Assembly (NCBI GenBank): GCA_002221725.1
Contig: NJFT01000022.1
Location: 186,001-250,000 of the forward strand
DNA from: Scedosporium boydii
Lineage: Eukaryota > Ascomycota > Sordariomycetes > Microascales > Microascaceae
DNA length: 64,000 nucleotides
Reading direction: 5' to 3'
The position numbers were made by a program, and so were the translations under genes. This document shows, one piece after another, positions 1-11,119 of the stretch (its first letter is position 1; every line of letters begins with the position of its first letter). The notes under the pieces are model-generated. The model worked only from the letters and a program-made list of their open reading frames with translations, was not told the origin of the DNA and ran no database searches.

Positions 1-1567
1 TACCGAAGATTCCTTTCTGCAGATCTCCGACGCTGTCTTTCATGCCCGATGAGCTCCTGGTAGAGCAGTGGGGTCAGCTCTTTCTTGTAACAAGCCTGCG
101 AGAGGACATGTATCCTCTTCACCAGGATGCAATTTCTGTGGATCGCCAGAGCAAAGCCAACTCCTCCCTCCAAGAGAACCCGGTCATCCGAATCGCTCGA
201 CGGCTCCTTTTCAGCCTTCTTAGGCTTGCTACCCGCCTCCACAGCCTCGGAATTGTCCACAACGACATCTGCCTACACACCGTCTTTGCTGATACAGACC
301 CCAATCTAGAGGACGTATATCTAGGCGGGTTCTCTGAGGCCTCGGAGGACATGAGTCAATCTAAAACAGACTATTATCAAGTCTTCCAGACAGTGAAGGA
401 CTACCTCGGGCCTCTTACTAACGAGCTCCCCAGCTCGTGGCTTGGACATGATGCCCTAGACCATGCGTGGTCCCGTCTTGATGATCCTGTCGTCACCTGG
501 CCCTTCGATCCCGCAGCAACGCTCAACCTAAACCCCGATCGAAGTGACGAGTTATGGACGACAATTGCGATCAAGAGGAAGTTTGACATCTAACTAATTC
601 GAAAAGATGGAGCCCTCCATCTTGACGTGAAAGGAGTAGAAGGATATCTTGTCCACGATGCCATTTTTACTCTCGGATATGAATCCACGGACATAGAGAT
701 CGCGAAGCAATGCCAAATGTCACTGAAGGCACTGGACGTAAACGCCGCCACTATAAGCGTAGATAAATACCACCGATTCTACGAACACATGAGTAAGCGG
801 CACTCGAGTCAGGTTGGGAGAGATCTCGCCTGGGCCCTCTTCGGCCATCGCGACGAGGGCACCCTTACAGTCAGCAGTCGCTTCAAGATGCCATATCATT
901 CTGGCTACGGTTTAGTAATGTGTGGCTCCTCCGATATCTAGCGCCGAGATCACTGCGCGAGGACATATTTGGACCTCTACTCGGCCGGTGCTTCGAGCTG
1001 CGAGGATGTCGTTCCATCGCGGGACTCTACCTACCAAAAATCCACCTCGGCCCCATAACCGAGGCCATGGAGTTGTATTTCGACGAAGCTAGCATCGACG
1101 AAGTTAGGGACGCCTCTCTCAACGAATTTACATTTGAGAACTGGTATCTGCTCGCACCCAACGAGTCCTCTAAGATCTTCCCCGTGAACCGCGCTACGCA
1201 GGAAGTGATCACTTCGCTTCCCAAGGATGGGGATAGGTCCTTCTCCGCTCCTACTGTCCCCTTGGGGGAATTCATCAAAACTCGCTTCCATAGAGGAGCC
1301 TATCTTGATTCCCAAACGTCCTATGACGTCCAGGGTCTCGTGAAACCTATAGAACCCCTAGCCATGCTACCGGACGTACTCCACTCCTGCGACGGTTCCG
1401 TCGGTTCAAGTAGTGACCAGGGCTTCAGATTCTCTGTCAGGAGGAGCAAGGAGGAAGAAATTCCAAAGCCGCGGAAAAGGGCGGCCCAAGTTGTCGAGCA
1501 GTGGCTGGAAGGGGGGTCCAAGAGGCGTAGGGCGGATATCCAGCCCACGAAGTTTCGAAGGAAATGA
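1..1567 (+). pseudogene. Degenerate protein-kinase-like gene, 5' end outside the window
   Basis: The frame is open from the left edge, so the N-terminus is missing. It carries a kinase-like catalytic loop reading HSLGIVHNDICLH, with HND in place of HRD, and GGF where DFG is expected (codons around 246-340). The frame meets TAA at 591-593, resumes in the same frame (KDGALHLDVKGVEGYL), then shifts frame near 900-920 and runs to TGA at 1567. The tail is basic (GGSKRRRADIQPTKFRRK), possibly a nuclear localisation signal. A 63-nt intron at 544-606 (weak GTGACG donor, CTAAC just upstream of AAAAG) would bypass the stop. Alternatively TAA could come from CAA by C-to-T change. No clear intron repairs the second break. 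I favour a decayed pseudokinase gene; an intact gene with odd introns is the alternative. Confidence 0.5.
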
Positions 1568-3634
1568 GGATGAGTGGTGGTGAGCATCACTGGTCAACTT
1601 AGACCAGGCGCACAGCGCGAATTTATTTTAAGACGACGCAAATTTCCAGCCCGTCCAACGTAATAGTAAAGAAGTAGGCCATAAAGACATGGACATATAC
1701 TATATCTAACATGAGTATTAGGAGAGACGGTAAGACTCAACAATCATATTCATACTACGTCAACCAGAAAAGAGAGGCGAGGGGCCAAGAGAAGCTCCCC
1801 ACCCCGGAGAACTTCTCTCTCTCCACGAGCTCACTTCAGTACCTCGGTACAGCGGGGGCTATAAGAAGGTCGCTTAGGCCTAAAGGAGAGCGATCTTAAG
1901 ATAAGCCAATCATTAGCAAAATCTCTCAATGTCGTCTTGCGTCTTACCGTTTTACCTTCAGCCCTATTCCGCAGCAAGTCTGGGCCCACAGGAGCGCCAG
2001 CGACCTTAAAGCACCAGACGACTTCGTCAGTGGAGTGTAGACCAAGACGTTACTCAAGATTTTGAACTTTTCAGTTTTTCGTTTTCTTGCTGGAGATGAC
2101 GGGGCTAAAAGATGTCTCCATCCATGATCGCTCACCGCCAGCAACCGGAGTTCTCAAGGCCAGGCTGTCGCCAAGATTCTATCTACACTACGAGCTAAGC
2201 ATGCATTGTCTTGGTGCATTGTGCTGATGACGAAGCTAAGCGGGGGTTGTATCAAAATCTCCTCAAATTGCATGCCATGTCAATGGAATGTTAGACACCA
2301 ACCCGCCCCGATCAATCCTCATCCGGCTTCCATCCCGAGATTCGGCATTGAAAGGGCAAGTCAAGCAAGCAGGTCCGATAGATCACCCCACATCATTGTC
2401 ACACTCGCCAAATATGCGGAGCTTCAGTTTGATAGGAGACAATACGAAACGGCGCAGAACACCGCGGTTGCAGCTTTACCGCTGGAGAAGACAGGTTGGT
2501 CTGCACCACCTCCGCGGCATTCGTGCGAAGAGGTCATCGTCGATCTAAAAGTGCCTGTTTTGTGGTGGCATTTTTAGATGGCCATCCTGGACTGGGCTGA
2601 ATAGGGCTCGGTAATCGGGCAAGCCGAAAGAGATCAACACAAGTAGACCAGTATTAGTGCGGTGCCAATGGATCGATGATACGGTGATCAATGTGACTTT
2701 ACTATTCTGCCCTATGGCCAACATTGGAACTCGTGAATTCGCGGTTTGACCCCTCTCTACCTCTGTACTTCGCAGAACTAATCCAGACTCAGATTGGGAG
2801 CTGCAGCTGCATCTCCTCGATGCGTCCCCGCTTCAGTCTCCAATCGGGACCGAGCAGTCTTGTTAGATCTGTCCCATGAGGAAGGAATGAAGGAGAAAAT
2901 AAAATTTGAGGAAGGTCGAGCCTAGTGCTTGCGTAAGACGATAAAATCAACATCAGTAGCCCTTTCCTCGGGCTTCTCTTGGTCTTTCCGCCCTGGGAGC
3001 TTTTTTTCGTAAACGCATCCAGTCCTTTCCTTCCCTTCAAGCGCGGGAGTGATGCAGTCATCCCCGAACATTTTGATTGTACTGAAGAAACCTCAAGCTC
3101 AATCCGGTTTGGGTGTGACCTGACACGACAATTGAACATTGAAGGTCCATTTGATCTTCGTGGCGCTCCTTCGTCACAATTGATTGTGAAGGTTTTCGCT
3201 TCAGCCTTATCCCGCAGCGTTCCTAACAATCCACTGCCGCTCCTCACGTAATTCTGCCTCGTACCTGATACCAGGTGCCACCGCAGCCCACCAAACCTCT
3301 CCAGACATCGATCAATCCCCGACAAGCCCTCCGCTCGACAAGCATTTAATCGCCAATAGCCCTTCCGATTTCTCCCTCGCACTTGGACAATAAGACAAGC
3401 TCGACGATGGATTAGACCATCCCCCCAACGGTCCGCTAATTTCTTCTCCCTCTCCTCTCGTCGGACAATACTCGACGGACCCTTAACTAAGGAAGGAGAA
3501 CCCCACTACCCCGCCATCATCATCCGGGCTACTTCATAGCAACTTGGGCCTGGCCATCACATCACATCGATCCAAATCGCATCGCCCTCTCCGTCCACCG
3601 TTGCCCATCTGGGTCCTTGTCTGTATATCAGACC
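1568..3634. other. Intergenic region, promoter side of the CaMKK gene
   Basis: No open frame here has recognisable protein content. The last 250 bases before 3635 are C/T-rich on the plus strand, as in other leaders of this window, and probably hold the promoter and 5' UTR of the downstream kinase gene. Short open frames at 1711-1899, 2206-2577 and 2789-3382 look like chance. Confidence 0.6.
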
Positions 3635-6209
3635 ATGACTTCCACTCAAAACTACTCACCTGAGGAGACCAGCGATGTTGACAAGCTGACCTCGTCTCTC
3701 GCTGGTCTCCCTTCTCCTACCATTGCCGTGGAATCGCACGATGATGCAACTCATGATACCCGATCCATTGACGTTCACATGTAAGCCGAACCCAACCGCA
3801 CCACTTACTTGCCTCTGCAACTCAGCCTTGATACCCTCTGCTATACACGGCCCCTCCTACTTTCGTCAAATTATATTCAGTCTTTATCTGTTCGGCTGTA
3901 GATGCTTGCCTACTTTTCTTTCATATGCCTGATTTGTTGACGCCGCAATAGTGCCTCCCAACCGAAATCGCGCGTGCGGTATAAGAGCCCAATCCGCCAA
4001 CATCGTCGGACCCCCTCCCAACATCGCGAGATCAAGGTGGGAAATATGCTTCTTTCCCCAATCTAGTGTCTGAAGAAACTGACCGGGCCGTTTTCTTGTG
4101 GCACATCAGGAGACGCTTGATGCGCGGACTGAATACGCCAGCGATGAGACGGATGGTCGAGTGCATCACCGCATCAACCAATATGTAATTCAGAGAGAGA
4201 TTGGTCGTGGCTCTTATGGTGCCGTGCACCTAGCCACTGACCATAACGGTAGAGATTTCGTAAGGACAGCCTCCTTGCCTTCACTCACAATGTCGTCGAC
4301 AATAAGTGTGGGAGCCCCGTCTCAAGGTTAATTCACTCACGTTTCCTTACTTCAGGCCGTCAAGGAATTCTCCAAAGCTCGCTTACGTCGCCGCGAGAGA
4401 TCCAACATTCTCCGCCAGGGCCCTCGCGTTCCAATGCGCATCAACGACCGAAGAAGTCTGAATGCGCCTTTGTCTCCTCACTTTTCCGATTTCGTCGCCG
4501 CCGCTCACGAATCTCAGAACGACGCCCTGTATCTGATACGAAAGGAGATTGCCATTATGAAGAAGTTGAACCATCCTAACTTGGTCCAGCTCATTGAGGT
4601 TCTCGATGATCCCGAGGAAGACTCGTTGTATATGGTCCTCGAGATGTGTAAAAAGGGAGTGGTGATGAAGGTTGGCCTAGGGGAGAAGACAGCTCCTTAC
4701 CCGGAGAATACGTGCAGGACATGGTTCAGAGATTTGATATTAGGCATCGAATATTGTAAGTTGGCCGTCCTTTGATCCTCCTTGACTATCCTTTAACGCT
4801 CCTTTGTCCCTATTTGGCCTTCATTTGACCATCCTTTTGTCCCTCTTTCATCTCTCTCTTGTCGAGGCCAGATTGGCCTTTTCCCCAGTACATCCTAACA
4901 CGAGCCCCTAGTACATCGCCAAGGAGTTATTCATAGAGACATAAAACCGGACAACCTCCTACTCTCTGATGACGACGACGCTCTAAAGATTGTCGACTTT
5001 GGCGTATCAGAAATGTTTGAAAAATCGGATGAGATGCGCACCGCTAAGCACGCTGGCTCACCGGCCTTCTTACCTCCAGAGCTCTGTGTTGCGAGGCATG
5101 GCGATGTTTCGGGTCGGGCCGCAGACGTATGGTCCATGGGCGTGACTCTATATTGCCTACGCTACGGAAAACTCCCATTCGAGAAGATTAACGTGCTGGA
5201 TATGTACGAGTCCATAAGGAATGACGAGCCCGACTTCCCTCCGGACGAGGATCCCGACTTTTTGGACTTGATGCATAGGCTATTGGAGAAGGATCCGGAG
5301 AAGAGGATTCAGATACCTGAGCTTCGGGTAAGTTGGGAGTTGGGTAGTCCCTACTGAGGGGCGCGTAACCGTCTTCAAGATTGGACTCCCTCTCTGGGCA
5401 GTCTCTAGGCAGTCTAGTGGAAGCTAACAACCTCGTGCAGGTGCACCCGTGGGTCACCAACTACGGCAATGCCATGCTGCTCTCAGTCGAAGAGAACTGT
5501 GCCGATCCTGTCGAACCGCCCAGTGAAATCGAGTTGAACCGCGCGCTGACGAGGAAGATGAACCATTTGCTCTGCGTTGTATGCTCCCTGCACCCTTTTC
5601 TTTCTGTCGCGAGAAAAAGAAAATACTAAACTCTTCCTACAGATGAAAGTCAGATACAAGCTCAAGCTCCTCGTGGCACGCAGACGAGCCGCCAACAAGA
5701 CTTCCGCCTCACCCCCACCCCCACCACCCAACACCGATATCCCCAATGCCGAGGAAATCCAAGCTCTCATCGCTCAGCGCAACTCCTTCCGCAAGGAGAG
5801 AACCCTGCCCCTTACCGTTAGCACGCCCCCGGATGCCGAACCCCTCTACCTGGGTGTTGGCCTCGGCGTCAACGTCGGCGAGGCCTCTGACCCCTCCTCG
5901 GCAGCTCCCTTCGGTACTGACGACGGCTCGTACTCCTCTTCATCATATGCCGTCGTCTCGGACTCGCCCGTCAACGTAGATTTCAACATCTACGATCGCG
6001 CCTACGAGGAGGAACTGCAGCGCATTCTCACCAGCCCCCTCCGCAGATCGAGCTCGGTGTACATGAATAATCACGTACGAGAGAAGGAGCAGATTCGTGG
6101 CGTCGACAAGGTACTGGAAGGGGAGACTCCCGAGGGCCAGGGGCCTAGGGGACGGTATCCGAGGCGGGGAAGGAGGAGTGGAGATCCAGCGGCGGAGGGC
6201 ACGAGATAG
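3635..6209 (+). CDS. Calcium/calmodulin-dependent protein kinase kinase (CaMKK/Ssp1-like)
   Basis: Seven exons (3635-3780, 3952-4036, 4110-4259, 4356-4755, 4912-5327, 5441-5578, 5643-6209) join to 633 residues. The Ser/Thr kinase domain has GRGSYGAV at about 109-116, catalytic Lys130 in AVKEF, HRD at 268-270, DFG at 289-291, and PPE in place of APE near 317. A roughly 50-residue basic and serine-rich insert sits between Lys130 and the alpha-C helix, as in fungal CaMKK/Ssp1 kinases. Family members phosphorylate the activation loop of CaM kinases and AMPK/Snf1 and act in stress, polarity and glucose responses. After the kinase domain a basic amphipathic stretch (MKVRYKLKLLVARRR, about 446-460) is a candidate calmodulin-binding or autoinhibitory segment. 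The last 170 residues are low-complexity. Family assignment is firm; calmodulin dependence is inferred. Confidence 0.93.
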
Positions 6210-7803
6210 AGTCTCTTGCTGCTTGTTGGGGGGATAAGAAGGAGGTTAAGGAGGATCGGGCTTGGTAAGTTGGTGTAAGCCGGCTCGCCGTCAGACATTC
6301 TACTACACGAGGAGTTTGTAATATCGGAGAATGAATGGTGATGGCTGACGCAAGGCATTCTTTGGCTTTGGTAGCGCGTGGAAAATGGATCGGATCTCGG
6401 GGTTTGTGAACGCTATAAACGACGTTTCTTCATCTTTTTGCTTTGTCTGTCGACCGAAGATACTCTTATATAAACAATACACAATCTCACTACACGGACA
6501 TCCCAACATGAGGGATTCGACGAATATGAATAGACTTATTGTTTTGCGGTGGGTATCAGTCAGGCAGAGGGCCAAGCATATCCACTCCTGTTTCTTTCTT
6601 CCCATGTGCCCTACCTTCTTACTGCTCCCGTCTCTCGAGAATATTCGAGATTCTTGACGAGAAACCGCCTCGTACTTACTATTTGCCCAGCTTCCTCTCG
6701 TTCGAAGAGTAAATTCTATCAGTTTGTTGGCAGAAATACCCCCTGCATGAACAGCTTGACACCCCATCCCCCCAGACCTACACACACATATAATAAGCCG
6801 AGCACCGCCATTCTCCACACCATTCCCAACTTCGTTCTTGGCGCATATTAAGATTCTACCCGCCTCACCTAATCGGTCCATATTGGCCTCTTCCAATTGA
6901 TTTTTTTTTCTTAGTAAGAAGATGATATTCATAAGCACTGATAAGGAAACACATGTTGTGGTGATAAAAGACCAGACGAGCTGTCGAATCAGAAAGGTGA
7001 TGGGTGAGAAAAGACGGTGTAAGAGGACATTTCTGCCAGCATGTCTTTCTCCCCCTTGGACTGCAAGAAACAGGTCCAGCGGAGAGAGTGCCTTGGTGTC
7101 GTTGCATTCTCCTGATGCAGGCTCGGAGAGCGAGAATCGGAGGACATGCCTGGTTTATATGCAGGACGTGGTTGACTTGGCATTGTTGAGCTTTTTATTA
7201 TGCAGGAGAGCTTTGTGTACTTCGTAGAGCTATCGCCGATGTGTGTGTGCGTCTGCGAGTACACTACTTCGTACGAAGGAAGTGGTTCTATCATCAATGC
7301 TAGGGGGGTTTTTCAAACATTGAGGTAAGGGGTGTGTCTCTAGGTGAAAAATCCACGCCTTTCGTTCGGCGAGCCCCCTGTCACTCTGGCTGGAGCTTTC
7401 ACCAGAATTACCACTATTTTTAACCATTTCTTTCTTTGGTTTGGACGATGACCTGCAAAGTATCATTCCGCTCTCGCCTGTCGTGTATCTCGGTACATGC
7501 GAGTCTGCGTCCTGCCATCAAAAATGCGGTCCGTCCTCAAATCAACACGCCCTCGTGCTGTCGTTCCAATCCCTCACTGGCTCTCACCCCTGGGGGGGCC
7601 CTTTTCTCTTTTAACCTTTCCATAAATTCGCCAGCCCCGAGTCACGAATAGGTCAGCTTCTTTTCTCTCTTTTTTAATCCCTACCAGCGGAGTGGTTGCG
7701 TTACTGCATGCCGAAACGAAATGATGCTGCGTGGCGCCGTCTGCCGTGTGTCGGTCCGGTCTCCCTTGTCGCCCTAACTTGAGAGCTTCGATGGATGCAC
7801 ACA

Positions 7804-7821
7804 CCCCCCCCCCCCCCCCCC
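7804..7821. repeat. Homopolymer C tract (18 bases)
   Basis: An uninterrupted run of C follows a short CA dinucleotide stretch. It is in intergenic DNA. Its length may be unreliable because homopolymers are prone to sequencing error. Confidence 0.9.
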
Positions 7822-8641
7822 TTGCCTCTCCTGGACAGCTTATTGTACGAAGGCAGGAACTTGGGCTTGGGGGCTTTTTTTTTTTCTCTCTCTCCCCTCT
7901 GATTAAAACAGAGAGTCGTTGATACTGATGTGAGGCTTGTGAGGCTACTGAACTGAACCCCGAGCCGACCGGATGCAACATATCCTTGCTTCGCCATGTT
8001 ACCAAGCCGCAAATTACCAAGTTCTTCGTACTGCCCCGGGGGGTGTGCGTGAAAGAAAGGGAGGGTGTGGAGGAAGCACAGAGCTTCTCGACGTAACCTC
8101 TTCACCGAAAGTTGTCCCCTTATGAATCATGGAAATCCTATTTGCTGTCCCTGCCGGAAATGCATCTGATATCTGATATCCAGGCACGTTTGCACGTTCT
8201 CGGAACAGGTAGGGGACGAATTGAACCCCCTGCCTGGCGTCGGGGCAATGAATCCCGGCGTCTCGATTCAATTCATTGACAAGCAGACTTGAAGCTGGGT
8301 CGTACGCATGGGAATACGAAGTGTCAACGTTAAGAGAGGTCGGATATTGTTCCTAACAAGTACTCGAGGCCAACCTACCGTGTCAAGGTTGAAAGGGCTG
8401 GATTCTACTCGGTACGCCACCCAGAAACAAGCCACGCCGGTTTCCCAAGGGGATTTTAGAAATCGTAATTGATCAAATTATTTCTCCTCCTTTGTAGTTG
8501 AGCCGAAACGCATTCCACAATCCACAATTTGATTGAAGGAAGCTGAGGGGGTGCAGAAGGAAAGGTTTAAGGTGCGGTGTGAAGGTGAAGAGGTGTGAAG
8601 AGGTGTGGGATTAGACAGATACAGATCCACACACACCCAAT

Positions 8642-8660
8642 GATGGACGATGGACGATGG
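8642..8660 (+). repeat. Short tandem GATGGAC repeat
   Basis: The 19-mer GATGGACGATGGACGATGG occurs here and again exactly at 32019-32037. Both copies are intergenic and their flanking sequences differ. Confidence 0.85.
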
Positions 8661-9368
8661 ACCGCACCCACGTTGCCACCCACACTCACATCGATCCTCG
8701 CCCGTCTCCACATCCATGTCCACATCCACATCCACGTCCAATATCCGCAGTTGAAAGAAAGGGTGAGAGGGGGGTTTATCTGTAACCGAACAGCTCGTCA
8801 ACCTTCCCGTCCCTGCCCGCGTGGGCGTGGGGCTCGATGCCCGGTAGATGCGACCTGGGTGGGTGGATTGATTCCTCGAGGTCAATAGATACAGAAATTC
8901 GGTAGCGGCCTGGTAACCGGGTGGGAAGAGACCATCCCCGTCCATCTCAGGAACCATACGTGCCAATGGCTACAATGTTATGAACTAGTTCAGCATGGAA
9001 TAATCCCTCCAGGCATAGCCAGCCAAACAAGTAGCATTAAAAGTCATCCACGAGGCAGATCGATTAAGATGGACTGTATGGCTTATACTGGCATTGCCGA
9101 CGTGCACTCCGAGTTTGGGGTGTTGTGAAATCTTGTTCCGTCAGATAGCCAGAGTTAAACTTCGAGGGTCTTTGTATTCTATTGACATTGATCAATGTGT
9201 CCCTGGTAGAATGGCGGAATTGTGGTGATGTGCCCCATTACATCATCGCCACTTACAACTCAAGCTTAATGTAGGCTCCAAGCCCACTCGGTTATCCATC
9301 CGCGGCTGGTCTTGACCAACGCTGGCATCCTTTGTAGCCAACAGTAAACCCTTCAAACCACCGAGGCC

Positions 9369-10345
9369 ATGGTACCAGAGCAAGCAGTGCCCATCGACGG
9401 CGACATCGACCTCGGGCGCCTCGGCCAGATCGTCCTCCCAAAGGACTCCCAAATCGACACAGGTCATCCACCGAACGCGAAGTGGATCCGCATTCTGCGC
9501 CTCATGCAAGCAGCCATCTCTCATCGCCAAGGAGACTCATCAGTCAGCGGGTTCCTCAACGAGGTGCACACTCGATACAAGAGACGATTCTTCGCCCTAG
9601 AAAACCCATACCGCGTCTCCAAGCCGTCGCAACAGTACTGTACGATCAAGAGTGCAGCGGCCAAAGCCCCACTGCCACAGTGACCGAGTCACAGTCTGAA
9701 GACACCGTTCCCGGAGACAAGACCATCGAACTGGCCGCTATCCTTAGGTTCATCTTTCCCTTCATGCTGTCTATAGACTACGGCCTCGGCTCAGACCCGA
9801 TGCCCATACCGCCCTGGACGATAAACTGGGTCTGGTGGCAACACGTGTGGCCCTCCGTACACGGTTTCAGCAAGTTCTTCACTGAATTCGTGGCCCGCTG
9901 GAGGTGGGGTCAAGTTCCCGATTGGAAGGGCTGGGGTTATTTAAATGAACGCTTTGCGACCTTCGAATCGTATGGCGTGGAAGACATGGCTCTTTTGCTC
10001 TACTATTATCACACCTCCCGTCGGGAAGTCGATCCTGATGACTTTGCTAGAGGAGTAACGGGGTATACTGGCGTCGTTCAGAAGATGATTGAAGAGATTC
10101 CCAGCAGGGGGACTGACAGGCTAGCACGAAAGTTGTCGGCCGATGTTAATAGACTGATTCCCAAGTTTGTTCAAGATGCCGATTTGAGGCGGAGGATGCT
10201 GGCAATAGCTGAGGGCTTAGCAGCTCGACACGGCATACCTCTTCATGCCCCAGAGGCCAATTTCCCTCACCAAGACAAGAAATCACCAGCCGCCGACTCC
10301 ACATCCGAGGAGCGCCCTTATACACCTCGTAGGCAAGAGCTTTAG
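9369..10345 (+). CDS. Orphan protein with a frame change, function unknown
   Basis: The frame opens at an ATG in a strong context (GCCATGG) with natural-looking sequence (KWIRILRLMQAAISHRQ, FLNEVHTRYKRRFFALENPY) but stops at 9683. The frame continuing to 10345 is another one, carrying a Trp-rich hydrophobic segment (PPWTINWVWWQHVWP) and a charged helical C-terminus. The two frames overlap over 9482-9683. An intron could join them, for example 9615-9694 or 9564-9694, but each candidate donor is weak. A one-base indel is the alternative. I recognise no family. A single long reading frame starting inside the overlap at 9482 is possible, but its first residues look unnatural. Confidence 0.45.
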
Positions 10346-10870
10346 GTTGATTGATACATGCAAAGACGCTCCTGAAAAGACGCAAGGTACTTTAGAACGC
10401 TTCAGCATGGCAGTTGTGGCACAGAGCCAGGAAAGTGTCCAATAAGGATCAGGTCCCAACAAAATATTGTAACGGCATTCTTATATCTATTCAGCTAGAT
10501 ACACGGCATCCGAGTGGTTGTTGGGTCTGAATGTCTGACCCTTGTAAGTGGACCCGGCTCATGGTGGTTTGATAACGGTGTCATCGCCACATGTAATGCT
10601 GGTGTAACAATGGCGGGAAATATAAGCGAAGGTAGACTCGCGAATACTTGTTCGGATGACCAGAGCTGATGGTAAAGCCGTCTGATTGGAAAAGGTAGAC
10701 CGATTGAGACACTTGCGTAAAGGGATTGGCTAAGTACCGGCTGGGATGCGTTAGTCTTGATATAAATGGCTAAAGATTTTAGAGGCATTCTGGCTTACCT
10801 GGTCGGCGAGTGCCGGATGTCAAGACACCCGTCCGTGACATTAGGAGTCTGGAATAGGGTAAGGTAAAGT

Positions 10871-11119
10871 CTAGGGGGAAAGGAGCAAAATTCCACCACC
10901 TGAACAGCCGTCGAAACCAGCGCATCTCTCTCCTCCCTCCTGCGCCCGGACAGACGTGGCAAACGACTCGGCCTCCTCGGTCACATAACCCAACGCCCCA
11001 GGCACCCCGTCGGCGAGGCCCTGCCGCAGCCTCGCGTCGCCCACGATCAGCACCCACAGCCAGGCCACGGGGCCGGCAAACGTCCACTCCCAAAACAACC
11101 GGGCCCATGCCCCCAGCAT
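10871..11119 (-). CDS. Possible coding exon, function unknown
   Basis: An 82-codon minus-strand frame from an ATG reads MLGAWARLFWEWTFAGPVAW and continues with an acidic segment (GYVTEEAESFATSV). It has a marked preference for G or C in third codon positions, unlike surrounding intergenic DNA, and contains one hydrophobic segment of about 20 residues. The frame also extends upstream to about 11287 without an ATG. No family is recognised and neighbouring exons cannot be defined. It may be an exon of a small membrane protein or a chance GC-rich frame. Confidence 0.22.
   Translation of the reverse strand: MLGAWARLFWEWTFAGPVAWLWVLIVGDARLRQGLADGVPGALGYVTEEAESFATSVRAQEGGERCAGFDGCSGGGILLLSP

Larger units (their letters stand above)
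6210..9368. other. 3.2 kb intergenic region
   Basis: I see no supported gene. The region holds an 18-base C run at 7804-7821, a run of T at 7877-7886, a GATGGAC tandem at 8642-8660, and a CCACAT-type hexamer tandem near 8708-8737. Several open frames around 7574-8105 and 8478-8966 are compositional artefacts of these tracts. Confidence 0.6.

Noticed and set aside
9482..9683. Programmed frameshift in the orphan gene
   Set aside because: No canonical slippery heptamer in the correct phase is present in the overlap; an intron or indel is simpler.
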